Below the pieces are notes generated by a model. The model was not told where the DNA came from. It did no database searches and saw nothing but the letters and a program-made list of their open reading frames with translations. 64,000 bases of DNA, taken from NCBI RefSeq assembly GCF_004798865.1, contig NW_025335440.1:9482857-9546856 (forward strand), in the 5' to 3' direction. Positions 53,541 through 64,000 of the stretch are shown in pieces. Position 1 is the stretch's first letter. Each line of letters begins with the position of its first letter. Source of the DNA: Varanus komodoensis (taxonomy: Eukaryota; Chordata; Lepidosauria; Squamata; Varanidae). Both the position numbers and the translations under genes were made by a program.

Positions 53541-55740
53541 CATGGACGCTGACCCTTCCCAGAGGCTCAGAAGAGTGTCCATCCGGGGCTTTCGCACCAT
53601 GCTGGGAAGTGTTTGGCGGAGCTTTGAGATCAAGGACTCGGAGTGCAGCATGTAACTTCCTGAATTGGGTGCCTTCCGCCTGGTTGTGACTGCCGCTCCC
53701 ACCTGGCCCGGCCCGTGCCGGGGCATCCGGAAGGCGCCAAGCTGCAAAGCCTGTTTGGGATGAAAGAGAAGAGAAATTAGGGTCGCTTCGCCCAGGGTCT
53801 TAAAAGCCTCGCTTTGCAAGTTTTAAGTCTAATTAAACACTGCGCTGAGGATTGGTTAATCAGTTGGTGTCTCTTGGTCAATCAGTTGGAAGCCCTCTTC
53901 TGTCTGCACACCTGAGCCGACATAGCTCAGGATCCAAGTGCTGGAGAGGAAAGGAAAGGCAGGGAAGAGGAGAGTGCAGGAAGATCTCCAAAGTGCAGGG
54001 AGAAGCAAAAGAGCCGGTGAAACCAAAGAAACCCACCCAGGAAGTCCCAAAAGCCACAGGCAAGCTGAGAAATCAAAACCAAAGAGCCAGCGAAGATCCT
54101 GCCTTCTTTGGGGCCTAGAAAGCGGTTCAGAGAAGGCCTCATCCGTCCAACTTCTCTAGAAAGGCTTGCAATGGAAACTAGTCAAGATGAAGTTAATTTT
54201 GCCAGGGCTCAGCACAGCTTGTTTTGGTTTCTGTCAGGTGGTGACACTAAGAATAACCAACTTGACCTCACACAGGAAGTCGAGGCAGATGAAGGCAAGG
54301 TGTTCCAGGTTCCCAGAATCTCAAGTGCACAGCTGTGAGAATACCTCCTTCTCCACCCACCTGTCTTTCCTGCTAACTCCAGAAGAGGTCTTTTCCCCCA
54401 CAAACATGTTTGGAACTTGTAGCCCTGATCGGTACCTGGTGGTCCCAGAGCTGGGCAATCAACTGTCATGTTTAGTTGGTTAGGATGGGGGAACCTGTAA
54501 GTCAGGGAGACGTCTGTAGACAAGGGGCCAAACACACTTTTGCAGAAGCTTTCAGGGCTGCGTTTCGGGGACAATGGCAACTTGGCCTCTTGGAACAAGG
54601 AAAAGCTGAACAAAAGCTGGGAAAAATGACCCAAAGGGCTGCTGGGGGAAGGGGTGCAGCTTCTGGGGCAACGCAGGGAGCTGGATTGGGACCCCTGCAG
54701 CTGGAATTGGCATCTGAGGCTAAGCTTCTCCACCCCAGTCCAGAGTAGGCATGTTGTGCCTTGGAGGCTAGTCTGATTCCAGCGTGTTACTACAAAATGA
54801 AACAAAACAGGGATCCCCTTCTCTGACAGCCAGCACTAACTGTGGTTCTGAACCTGTGTCTTCTTGCACAATTATCTTCAGAGTCTTCCTCAGGGTTTGG
54901 AAGAAGAAGCAAGACAGTGTTCATCCCTCCATTAAAAAACTGGGAACCCTCAACTAAAAAGCCTTTACTCAGGGCGAAGCGGGGACAGCCCAGGCGCTTA
55001 GTCCTGGCTAACGAGAAGCAGGGCAAGGGTCTCGAAGCCATGCCTTCCTCTGCTTCTCAGGAATTTATTCTTAGAAGGAAGGGGCACTGCGAGAGGAGGT
55101 GGCGCAGCTGTACTGCTTCTCTTGGCAACTGTCACCACCGGAAAGCGACTGCGACTCGGCTCTGAGCGTGTCAAGCTGCAAATGGTCAGCCACACTCCAC
55201 AGAGTCTCTCACTTCTGAGGCTGTGATGCAGGGAAAGGCTGCGTCCTGGTGGCACCAAGAGACCCTGCCCAGGTGACCTCAACGGGGCCAATTCTCCCGT
55301 CAGACCCTGCCTAGAGATGCAGCCAGGTGGGTAGGAGAGGAGGAGATGCTTGGAGAAGGGGAAGCGGACATGCAAGAATGGAAAAGCCATAGCTGTCTGA
55401 AGGGGGACCTGCTGCTTGGACAGGTGACTGATCCTGCGAAGGGGGTCTTTAGGGGCCCAGCAAAAAGTGTCGCTCTAGGACAGATCAAAACAGTGTGGGT
55501 GAAACTGGACATGCATGCGCTTAGTTAACATCCATGCTTATTTATTGCCATAATTTTATTTGATTTTTATAATCTTTCAACAAACTTCAGTGCAAAGCCA
55601 CTGAGAACAGAGGACAATAGCAAAAGCTGAAACACATTTTCAGACAAAGAGAAGTGGTGGTGCGGGGGACATACAGTCACACAGTGACACTCAGAGATGC
55701 ATTAAACCGATCTTGAGAGTATTATTAATCATGTATATAC
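53541..55740. other. No recognisable gene
   Basis: Frames up to 198 codons (54209-54805, minus) have no motif. Moderately GC-rich without repeats I can name. Confidence 0.35.
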
Positions 55741-55862
55741 ACACACATATATTTATTGATTATTTATTTATTTATTTTAAACATCTTTATGCCGCCCCCA
55801 TCGCAACAAAGCCTCGGGACGGCTCACAACAAGAACAAAATATACAAATATAACAAATTTAT
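55741..55862 (-). repeat. L2 LINE 3' end
   Basis: TTTATTTATTTATTTTAAAC, then TTATGCCGCCCCCATCGC and AAGCCTCGGGACGGCTCAC, is the reversed terminal block and tail. A short AT/AC-rich stretch precedes it. Confidence 0.85.
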
Positions 55863-55866
55863 ATAG

Positions 55867-56051
55867 TCAGGACCCCGAGGGTATGGAATGGGCTTCCACA
55901 GGAGGTGGTTGAGGCCCCATCGGTGCGGGTGTTCAAGGATAGTCTGGACGTGCACATGGTGGGCATGTCGTGAGCGGAGCTGGCTGGTGCCGGAGGTCAG
56001 ACTAGATGGCCCAGGAGACCCCTTCTGACTCGCTCTGTTTCTATGTTTCTA
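55867..56051 (+). repeat. CR1 LINE 3' end
   Basis: ATGGAATGGGCTTCCACAGG, AGGTGGTTGAGG and GTGTTCAAGGATAGTCTGGA code for the CR1 'WN.LP.evve...vFk..Ld' C-terminus. The UTR holds CAGACTAGATGGCCCAGG, and the end CTCTGTTTCTATGTTTCTAA fits the CR1 tail. Same subfamily as the nested piece at 16395-16480. Confidence 0.9.
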
Positions 56052-56194
56052 AATTATACAATAAAAATATTCAGAATTCCTGCTCCATATCATTACTACC
56101 TGGGGAGAGAAGAACCAAGAATGTGATGCATTCTGGGACTGGCGGGGTGACGATAACCTTTGCCCCCATAGAGGGCCAGCCTCCCTTTTCTGCA
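56052..56194. other. No recognisable feature
   Basis: Short unique stretch between two repeats. Confidence 0.3.
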
Positions 56195-56350
56195 GTCATG
56201 TGCCATCAAGTCATCTCCGACTCATGGCGCCCCCACGAATGGAAGTCCTCCAGGATATCTCAGCCTTCACAGTTCTGCTCAGTCCTTGCCAACTCAAGCG
56301 CTGAGATGGCCTTCATGGAGTCAACCATCTCATATTTCAGTCCTCCTTGC
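56195..56350 (-). repeat. BovB/RTE-related LINE 3' fragment
   Basis: GCCATCAAGTCATCTCCGAC, CATGGCGCCCCCACGAATGG and AAGTCCTCCAGGATATC parallel the plus-strand text of the BovB fragment at 22994-23130 (GCTTACGGCAACC, TCCTCCAAGAGG). No coding signature is kept, so the family call is tentative. Confidence 0.55.
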
Positions 56351-57947
56351 ACAGATCTTTTAAAAGAAGAATACCCAACTTTTTATAGATCCAAAGCAAG
56401 GGGTGCTTACGAAATGTGTGCATACGCCCACACACTGAGGATTGCGCAAACTGTCTACTACAGGACACGACCAAAGGGGACCTGGGGCTGGGATCTGGCA
56501 TTCACAGTTGCTCTCATGCATGGCTGAGCCTTGCAATGTGAGCCGAGCCAATGTTTGTGGAACGAGGGTTGTGCAACCAGCGGACCTCTTCCAGCACCAG
56601 GGGAGCTGGACAAAGCAACGCTTCAAGACCTGGAGGCTTCTGGGCCTCCAGCACGTGGTGCTCTCTGCCAGTGCCTCGCCTCGCCCTGTGCAATTTATCC
56701 AGGCAGCTCTTTCTGGCCAACTAGGTCAAGTGTCAGAGTTGGGCCAGGTGCCATCAGTGACGGCCACCAGTTTGGATGGTGGGATCAGGCTAATTCACAG
56801 CCGAGAAGGCTACCGCGGCTGCTGTGTGTTTCCTCCAGGATCAGTGTGCCTGCTTCCACCCCCTGCTGGGGAACTCGGCCAGAGGGTGCTGGCGCGCTCC
56901 TGCCCTGCTGCTGGCGCCCCGTGGGCCCTGGTGGGAACAGAAGGCTGGCCTGGATGGGCCCCGGTCTGGCCAGAGGGCTCTTCTGAGGCTCTCCTTCCCA
57001 TCCCGTGTGCAGAGGCTGCCCGGATTGGGGCTCCGTGTTGCTGATGGGGTAGCGTTTTCCATCACACCTGGGGGCGGCAGCCTCGGCTAGCAGTGCAGGG
57101 CCAGTGACGCAGGACGCCCAGGTCTTTCCTCCACCTCCTTGCACAGATTAGACGGCTGCCTCCTTTGGTCTGGCCCTGCCTTCTCGCCATACTCCCAATA
57201 AAAATGCTCCACACCACAGGTTGCTCTTCGCTCCTAGGGATCTCGCAGGGGACAGGCGGGTTCATCGGGGCCGCAGCACAAGAAGCTTCACAGAGCTTGA
57301 TAGCTGAGCTTAGTTAAGGCAGGAAGCCATGGAAGCCGGCCATGAATTTATCTCACATCTAAGAGCAGCAGGGACACCCTAACGTGCGTGCCCTAGTCAA
57401 AGGCTGTCTCTGGTTTGAACTAGAGTGAATTCTATAAAGTACAGGCAGCGGCATTATGTGGCCTTGCTAAAGAGAGAAGTTCATGGAGAAAGGTTTGTGG
57501 TTGGTGTACCTTTTTAAAGCAAGGCTTGAGGAAAACCTGGGGACTTTCTGAGTTTCTCTGGAACCCACAAAACTGTCCAGAATTATGTTGCCAGACGGGA
57601 GGCACCGTCATAACCTTTCTACATGAGGTTGTTATTCAGCTACATCTGCTTTTGGTTTCATTACAGAATTAAGATCACAGCACTACACCAAGAAAAAGTC
57701 CTCTCCTGCTTTCCCCCCATGTAACCTCTAGGTGGCATTGTGGCATAGTCAAACGGGAGAAGTGCACAAGAGGAAAGAGTGCTTTCTTTGCTTTTCTGGA
57801 ATAATACCCCATTTTCCAGGCTCTTGAAAAGCAAAGCAAAACAAAACCCTTTCGCCTTAGGAGCAATGCCCTGCCTTCTACCCTGACTTTGAGGGAACGT
57901 CTCAGAGACAGAGCAGGCAGGGCCTATGTTGATGAGCTGGTTGTAGG
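56351..57947. other. No recognisable gene; CTCF-like motif at 57725-57737
   Basis: CCTCTAGGTGGCA at 57725 fits 12 of 13 CTCF core positions. Frames of 200 and 151 codons near 56440-57044 have no motif. Confidence 0.35.
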
Positions 57948-58080
57948 TGAACATAAGAAAGGCTTGGCTGAGTCAGTCCGAGTGCTCATTCAGTCCTGCT
58001 CTCCATACCATGGGGACAAAGCAGATGCCCACAGGATCGCTCCAGCAGGATGGGGGGACGACCAAGCTCCTCAGTGACTG
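57948..58080. repeat. SINE/CR1-like reptile repeat, diverged
   Basis: GTGAACATAAGAAAGGCTTG, CTGAGTCAGTCCGAG and CAGATGCCCACAGG resemble the common reptile repeat that reads 'GAACATAAGAAGAGCC.TGCTGGATCAGGCC'. The family is not certain. Confidence 0.4.
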
Positions 58081-60747
58081 GAGCAGGCAGCCATGCTACA
58101 ATCCTGTGACCACACTGACCAGCGAGAACTGCGGGGAGGCAGCAGTAAACACTGCTTGACCTACAGAGATGCCAGGTGCCTGGGAGAGGGGATAATATTA
58201 AAGACCAGTGCTCCCCTCAACACATACAGGCTGGATCATGCCCAGGTCTAGTCCTACCTGACCCAAAATCATATTGTCAAGCTCCATAGCTAAACGGGCT
58301 GGTTTGATCCATGCTGTCTGTCTAGCTTTAAGGTCCTTTTAGGCAGGCTTGTGCTTTTGCTTTCCCTTTAAAAACAACGCAAGGTGTTGGGTTGTTTCCG
58401 TCGCTGCAGTCATGTGGAAACCACAGAGGCAGCTGGTGAACCAGGACTCGTCAAAGCAACTGAAACAGCCCACCCCCCTGCCCCCAGGATGCAGCTGGAG
58501 CTTCTGCCACAACGAACTCCATGTGCCACGAGTTCACCTGTGTGACACAATGCCCCCTCCCAGGAAAAAAAATTGAGAAGTGGGGAGATAACTGGCTCAG
58601 AAAAACAGACTGGTACGGAGGCTAAGGCCCATGTGGATGGAGTGTGGGGGAATCAGTTAACGTTAGCAATGAGGATACAAGCTGAAAGTCCAGGTACATG
58701 ATCCAGTTGGACTAACAGAGGCAGAGAATCATACCAAACAAGACTGCAAGTTGTCCTTAAAGTTTTAAAGAAGGTGGTAGGCATAAAAACAAGAGTTGCT
58801 TGGGCTACAGAGTAAATTTAACACCCCTGAATATATCAGGGAGCCTTGGGGGCACATAGAGGGGGCAGGATGTCTGCCTAGCAGCCAGGGAAAATCCTTT
58901 TAGCCTAGGTTTCCTTTTAGCCTAGGCTTCCAGCATATAAAAAGACTAGCATGTTCACTGTGTTAAGTGGTGGTGGTGGTAGTGGTTCCGTTCACTTGGA
59001 AGCCTGGCCTGGTTTGTGCTCCCATGTTGCACTTCTGGCTGCTTTGCCAGGAGAGTGTCTCTTTATGATGTCACTTTGCCAAGCCCTTCACTTTCTGGAC
59101 TGAGTCCGTTTTATTCCGCCACTTGTGTGAGCAGATATTGGGGTCAGAACTGCTTTCCTCCACAGCAGGCAACGCAACCTGCTGCATATCGACCCAGCAA
59201 CACGGCTCCGCCATTGTCTAGTATGTAGGTCACCTGGACAACTGCAATTCAAAAACTAGGGCTTCGAGTGTTTCCGTGAGCTAGAGGTAGCGTCTGTGGT
59301 TCAGCAAACGAGCCACCCAGGAAATGATTCATTCACAAAAAGGAAGAGGTTCTCCCCTGCGAACACGGCTCCATTCATACCAAGGGGTAAGAATCTCTGG
59401 GCAAGGAGCAGCTTCATGAACAGCAAGGCCGCCATGAGCCATGGGCCACAAAACCACAGAGCTGACCGCCTGTGCGCCCACCAGTTGCAATCACATGCTC
59501 CGGTTTGTGCTTGGATTGAGCTATCTGCAGAACAGCGGGACAATTTTTTAACCCTGGACTTAATGTTCTTGTGGTTCCTGGCTCCACCACTGTCACCCGA
59601 GGCACGGGTAAGGGTCGGGGTCAGGGTGCCTGGAGTCCAGGGAGGCAAGCACAGGAAATTCAACAGATCCCCACCCTCATCTATTAGATTCCCTGCCCGC
59701 GGCTGCTTGGATTCCAGTCCATTTCGTTGTGGCCCCAAGTCTGGGTTTCAGGTGAGCACACCCAACATTTGTGGGGCACCAACGAGTATCAGGATCTACC
59801 TGCAGCAGGCTTTGTTTGTGTGGCTACACCTGACAGTGAAGACGGGTGGTTGCAGGCACTCCTCGGGCATGGATCCCGCTGGGACTGAACCCATGTGCCA
59901 CGTGCAGAGGGGTTTCTGGCTGATGACTTTCCTTTTCTTCTGAGCATTCTGGATTTTATAGTTGCAATTTGCCCACAGCGTGCTGGAATGACATGAAATT
60001 TATATCATATAGTTTACATTTATATTTAAAATGTATCTCTTATATGTAATATATATTGTTTATTAATTAGATACATAATATAACCAAATATATCAGTGTA
60101 TGCTTGTTTTTGTGGCCTGTTCTTTTATCAATAAGTACACTTTTTTAAAAAGTGCCATTTGGGAAGACTTTTACCCCACAAACCCACAAGGGCGTCTATA
60201 GCCCTCCAAGCTCAGAGGATCACAGTCATCCCACAGGGCAGGAATTATGGAGCGTGGAGATGAGCGTCACCTCCACGCTTTCTTCACCATGCAAAATACT
60301 TAGATGGTTGATTTTGTCTATCTAAGGGTTGTATCCCAAAGTGCAAGGAAGAGATGACAAGGCACTTCTGGGATATGCCGGTGTTGCTTCCCCTCCCCTG
60401 CCCCCCAACCTTTCCCATAAAACTCCATCCCCAAGGCCACTTTTACAACCTTGGAGATGCAGCTGGTACGGTTCTTTTCATCCCAGTTGCAAGGCAGGGG
60501 GAAGGTACTCTGAGTCAGAAGCGCCATCTCCAACTTTGGAGGAAACTTACAAGACCAGAGCCACAACTCCTGCAGTGGCTAAGCTCAGGATAGCAGCTGG
60601 AGGGTTTCACCCTTAGAGTTCCTAAAAACTCCTCAGCTATATGCCATTCCTAAGACCAGAACCCAATAGGTGCAATAGTTTTAAAGCACCCTCTGGATCA
60701 TAAAATTACTGACTAGGAAAGGTACGACTTCTCCTGAACACAGGTCA
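58081..60747. other. No recognisable gene; 17-bp tandem pair at 58895-58928; AT-rich 59990-60150
   Basis: TCCTTTTAGCCTAGGTT is followed directly by TCCTTTTAGCCTAGGCT. A plus-strand frame of 215 codons (59296-59943) has no motif. Confidence 0.4.
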
Positions 60748-60830
60748 AGAATGAACATAGGAAATGCCCTACCCAGTCAGGCCTTGGTCTGTCCGGCCGG
60801 CTAGTAGAATCTGCTCCACCAAAAGATGCA
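60748..60830. repeat. tRNA-SINE-like reptile repeat fragment
   Basis: GAATGAACATAGGAAATGCC, CAGTCAGGCCTTGGTCTGTC resembles the common reptile repeat with 'GAACATATGAAGCTGCC..ATACTGAATCAGACC'. Diverged and short. Confidence 0.4.
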
Positions 60831-61269
60831 TGACCTTTTTAGCCCCTGAAGGCCACATCGGGCACTTTTAGCCTCCCTCTCTCACACATCACAGTTCCTG
60901 AAAATCCAACCGCAGCCCTAGAAGAGTTTCAGAAGCCTCATGCCTGCTAGGACCTCATAAAGTCAGCACATCTGCCAACCTCCGCAGTGCTCACACGACC
61001 CAGGGGCTTTCTAGCTCTGCTTCCAGAGTTGGAACCCATTTCTGGCACATGTTTCCTTTCTTTCCCTTCTCCTGCCCCCACAAAGGCTTAGGGGGATCCC
61101 TAGGCCACTCCTGATGTCATACTTCTGCTTTAAACTGAATTTTTGCACCCCAATTTAAACCAAATCTTTAATCTTTAAACCTTGAAAATTTAAACTTAAA
61201 ATTCTAGGGTTTCAGAAAGTGGTCCTTCCCAATCTGGAGATGTTAAGAACTGAACATGGGGCATCTAAG
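60831..61269. other. No recognisable feature
   Basis: Unique-looking; AT-rich at 61130-61210. Confidence 0.3.
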
Positions 61270-61620
61270 TAATTAATAAATCAATTATTTGCTTTTCTGT
61301 ACCACCCAAAATCTGAAGCTCTCTGGGCAGCTCAAGACAATTCAAACTGTAAAATGCAACATGATAAAACTTCATAGGAAAGTTTAAAACTACAGTAGAA
61401 AACCAAAGCAAAGAGTCAAAATAAGACCTAGTCACAGTTCTAAAAAGTAAAACACAGTAACAGATGTAAAACAGCAGAAACTGAAATGTTATATGCAAAG
61501 CATTCCTTCTGCAACAGTTGATCATCCACAGTCAACAGGTGCCTGCAGAGTGATTCTGCTGGAAGATTCAGGGAGCAAGGATATTTTGCAGAAGAAAAAC
61601 AGGGGCTGCATCCAGTTTTA
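61270..61620 (-). repeat. LINE 3' end (L2-like), diverged
   Basis: AATAAATCAATTATTTGC (tail side), TGTACCACCCAAAATCTGAA, GCTCTCTGGGCAGCTC is the reversed terminal block of the 9515-type L2. UTR-like AAAATGCAACATGATAAAAC and TTTAAAACTACAG follow. Confidence 0.65.
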
Positions 61621-62869
61621 GTCATACACGGACATGCCTAGAGGAAACCCCAGTGGATCCTCTCTGAGTAGGACCAAATCTGGAACTGACCCAAGAAATG
61701 TGTGGAGGAAAAACTGGTAACCGAATCTATTCTGGAAGCATTTGATTGTAACAATGATCACGGCACACGCATCATCTGGCTTCCCATGAAATTAACCGAC
61801 TATCAAATCCTCACAGCATCACGGACCCACCCAAAATCCCCATCTCCTTCTTCTCCCCTATGATTCTAATTCGGTTCCAGTCCCTTCCTTCTTCCCTCCG
61901 CCTTCCATTTATTGCCAATTAAGGAAGAGTGCGCTTTTCCTTACCTAGAAGCCCAGAGTGGGCTGTCCCTATGCAGGTCTTTCCCCCATAATGAGTGTGT
62001 GCCAAGGGCAGGAGAAGGGAATCCATAAACTCACAAAGGGGTTCCCAAAAGTCAAGTTCACGCCACCCAGGACACACCATGGAGCACAGGCAGTCCCCCA
62101 TTGGTCCAATATAGTAGGGCTTTTCTTATGTCCTTGGGTACCCCCAGCAGGCAGAGGGGCGTCTGACACTCCTTGGCTTGGTAGCACCTGGCCACCTTCC
62201 TGTTTGTCTCCCATATTGCCCCGGTCCTGATGCGTAGCAACACTTGAATTCAGTGGCTGAGTTCCAACAGCACAATAATCCGCCCTCAAAGGCTGAGCCT
62301 GGGTTGAGGTAGGGACAGGGTGGTGTCTCTCACCGCTTATGCAACCTGCCCTTAGATCCTGGCAGGGCAGGAGATGGTTGAAGCCGAGACGTCCACTGGG
62401 ATATGACCGATCCCTCGGAATCTGGCCGGACCTGTTTTGGTTTTGTTTCTGGAGCCAAACTGGCAGAGGGTGCCGTCAGTCGCGGCTGAGGCTGAGCTGT
62501 TTCATCCCAAGGTGCGTAAAACCGCAGCTCTTGCTGCCTGGACTGCAGGTTCCTAAAGCCAAGGAAAAGCCAGAGCCGAGCGGGCAGGGTGCCGCAGATC
62601 CACCAGTCTCCGTTCCCCCGCCTGGACACATAGGCCTTACAGCGAAGGAAGTGGTGCTCCATGTTCCAGGGTTGTGACTACCGTCCGGCATTTTGTCGGC
62701 TCACTTGGCATTCTTGGCTTAGGCGCAGCATCAGCTATACTTTTCTTGCTTTCTCTTCCCAGCAGTCAAATCTGCCTCGTTCCGCCTCGCAACCCAGCCC
62801 AGCTCCACACATTCATCGTATTTTTCAAAGAAATAACCAGGTAGCCATGCTGCACTGCTAGTGATTTCC
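61621..62869. other. No recognisable gene
   Basis: 61620-61670 may hold a diverged copy of the short repeat at 28369 (GAGGAAACCCCAGTGG, CTCTGAGTAGG). Frames up to 112 codons lack motifs. Confidence 0.35.
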
Positions 62870-62990
62870 TTATTACTATCACATTAATATTGGTCTCCCC
62901 CCTCCACCCCCGCAAGGAACAGAATGTGACTTCATGGTTCTCCTTTTCCCTATTATAACCTCACAACAACCCTGTGAGGTGGGTTCATCT
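62870..62990 (-). repeat. MIR-like SINE, partial
   Basis: ATTATAACCTCACAACAACCC, TGTGAGGTGGGTTC and TCTGAGATTCTC are the reversed SINE core. Confidence 0.7.
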
Positions 62991-63184
62991 GAGATTCTCA
63001 AACTGTTGAATTGGGCTTCAGTAACAATTTCCATGTGTTTGAATGATGTGGCCACAAAATGACTTGCTCAACATGATACGGATGCAAATGTGCTTGATTT
63101 AGGTTGCTTCCACCATTTCCCAACTTTTTTTTCTGTCTAAACATGCATAGGATTATGCCCGACTGTGTCTCTGCCTCACCTTTT

Positions 63185-63365
63185 CTTCATGAAACCTGGC
63201 AGCTCACTTGATCTTGCACTCCATTTATCCTCACAACAACCCTGTGAGGTAGGCCAGACTGAGAATCAATGACTGGGCCAAAACTGCCCACTGAACTTCA
63301 TGGCTCAGGGCAGACTAGAACCTGGATTTTCCAAACCTCAGTTCAATGCTACAGCATTCTGGCTG
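63185..63365 (-). repeat. MIR-like tRNA SINE
   Basis: ATCCTCACAACAACCCTGTG, AGGTAGGCCAGACTGAGA, GACTGGGCC, ACTTCATGGCTCAGG and CTAGAACCTGGATTTTCC are reversed landmarks from core to B box. Confidence 0.85.
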
Positions 63366-63474
63366 TCAATATATGCTAAACCAGCTAGTTTTTCCTAGTA
63401 GCCCATAGTAAATTGATTACATTTACTCAGATGGCTGGTCCATCTTATGCCTTGTCTATACCTAAAACAGAACA

Positions 63475-63514
63475 AGATTAGAAATGCACAGACTAGATTA
63501 GAAATGCACAAACT
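63475..63514. repeat. Tandem duplication of a 20-bp unit
   Basis: AGATTAGAAATGCACAGACT is followed directly by AGATTAGAAATGCACAAACT, one difference. Confidence 0.95.
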
Positions 63515-64000
63515 TTCTCCAGAAAAAAATGCAGTTGCAAAAGGAAAATGTGCATGGAATGAAAACCGATGGCAACTTACCAATGACACACGGGAAGTGT
63601 CGTTCAAAATGGCTGCTTGTTGGCTTTAATCAAATGCAATTTTTGACATCGAAATTGGATTTTGATACATGCTTCCTCCTAAGCAGATACAAGAGAATCT
63701 GCAAGGATGAGTGGAGAGCCCCTCTCTCCCTCTCCCAACACAGTTTGTTTCGGCCTTAAATCACATGTTCATTTCCTCAGGGCAGGATTTTTATATGCCT
63801 GTAAAGCATCGGCTTCTATGCGCAGCTCTCTATAAATAAATAATATGAAGTAATAATAGTGAATAAAACATGCCAGAGGACGGAATTTTGCAGGAATTGT
63901 GTTTGGGGGAGCCAGGAAGGGTATTGGGTTGCTACCAAAGAGCTCAGGGGGGTTATATCCTGTGGGGCCAAACACACCCAGTTTCAGGTGCTCTGTTCTC
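63515..64000. other. No recognisable feature
   Basis: Short A-rich stretches near 63830-63880. The window ends in unique-looking sequence. Confidence 0.3.

Noticed and set aside
54209-54805. 198-codon minus-strand frame
   Set aside because: No known motif, and three plus-strand frames overlap it.
56006-56527. 173-codon plus-strand frame
   Set aside because: It runs from a CR1 tail through a BovB-like remnant into unique DNA, so it cannot be one host exon.
59296-59943. 215-codon plus-strand frame
   Set aside because: No domain, no codon periodicity I could judge, and no splice context. Probably chance.
1-64000. Search for retrovirus/LTR elements, Polintons, CRISPR arrays and bacterial-type systems
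   Set aside because: No paired long terminal repeats, gag/pol/env-like frames, spacer-repeat arrays or operon-like gene runs were seen. All reverse-transcriptase traces fit L1, L2, CR1 or BovB LINEs.

Overview
This window reads as intergenic or intronic DNA from a squamate reptile (lizard or relative). The strongest clue is an almost complete Sauria SINE at 2340-2697. Supporting clues are a BovB/RTE LINE remnant (22994-23510), CR1 fragments, many L2 LINE tails with a GC-rich terminal hairpin, MIR-like tRNA SINEs on both strands, and several short hAT elements. The species cannot be named from the sequence. I recognise no convincing host protein-coding exon, no rRNA or tRNA gene, no CRISPR array and no retrovirus or LTR element. 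The longer open frames fall in GC-rich or repetitive DNA and resemble no family I know. They are also antiparallel shadows of one another.

Layout. 0-5 kb: LINE tails, a CR1 scrap, the Sauria SINE and a 15-bp inverted repeat. 5.6-7.1 kb: a decayed minus-strand L2 with a visible reverse-transcriptase signature. 7.8-10.2 kb: an old L1 split by a later L2. 10.5-11.3 kb: a CR1 3' end with its octamer tail. 11.7-12.7 kb: two copies of one hAT family side by side. 16.2-16.6 kb: a MIR-like SINE with a CR1 piece nested in it. 17.5-25.6 kb: more L2 tails, a Tigger-like element, the BovB piece and an intact hAT MITE with perfect ends. 28-32 kb: short reptile repeats, a 20-bp POU-type palindrome and a SINE. 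33.4-33.8 kb and 51.8-52.4 kb: two CpG-island-like blocks, the best candidates for promoters of unseen genes. 35.7-36.3 kb: an L2 running into a 100-N assembly gap, followed by tail-to-tail inverted L2 ends. 40-52 kb: hAT, CR1, palindromic MITEs and SINEs. 53-64 kb: further L2, CR1, BovB and SINE remnants.

The window's activity is mostly retroposition. The BovB and Sauria SINE families fit the known partnership in which the SINE borrows the BovB 3' end, and the MIR-like SINEs fit mobilisation by L2. Several microsatellites sit exactly in or at the tails of these elements. Regulatory candidates (CpG islands, AT-rich homeodomain-motif clusters, POU palindromes, CTCF-like motifs) are inference from motif content only. 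No novel multi-gene system is supported. Every repeat family name comes from remembered consensus features; no database was searched.
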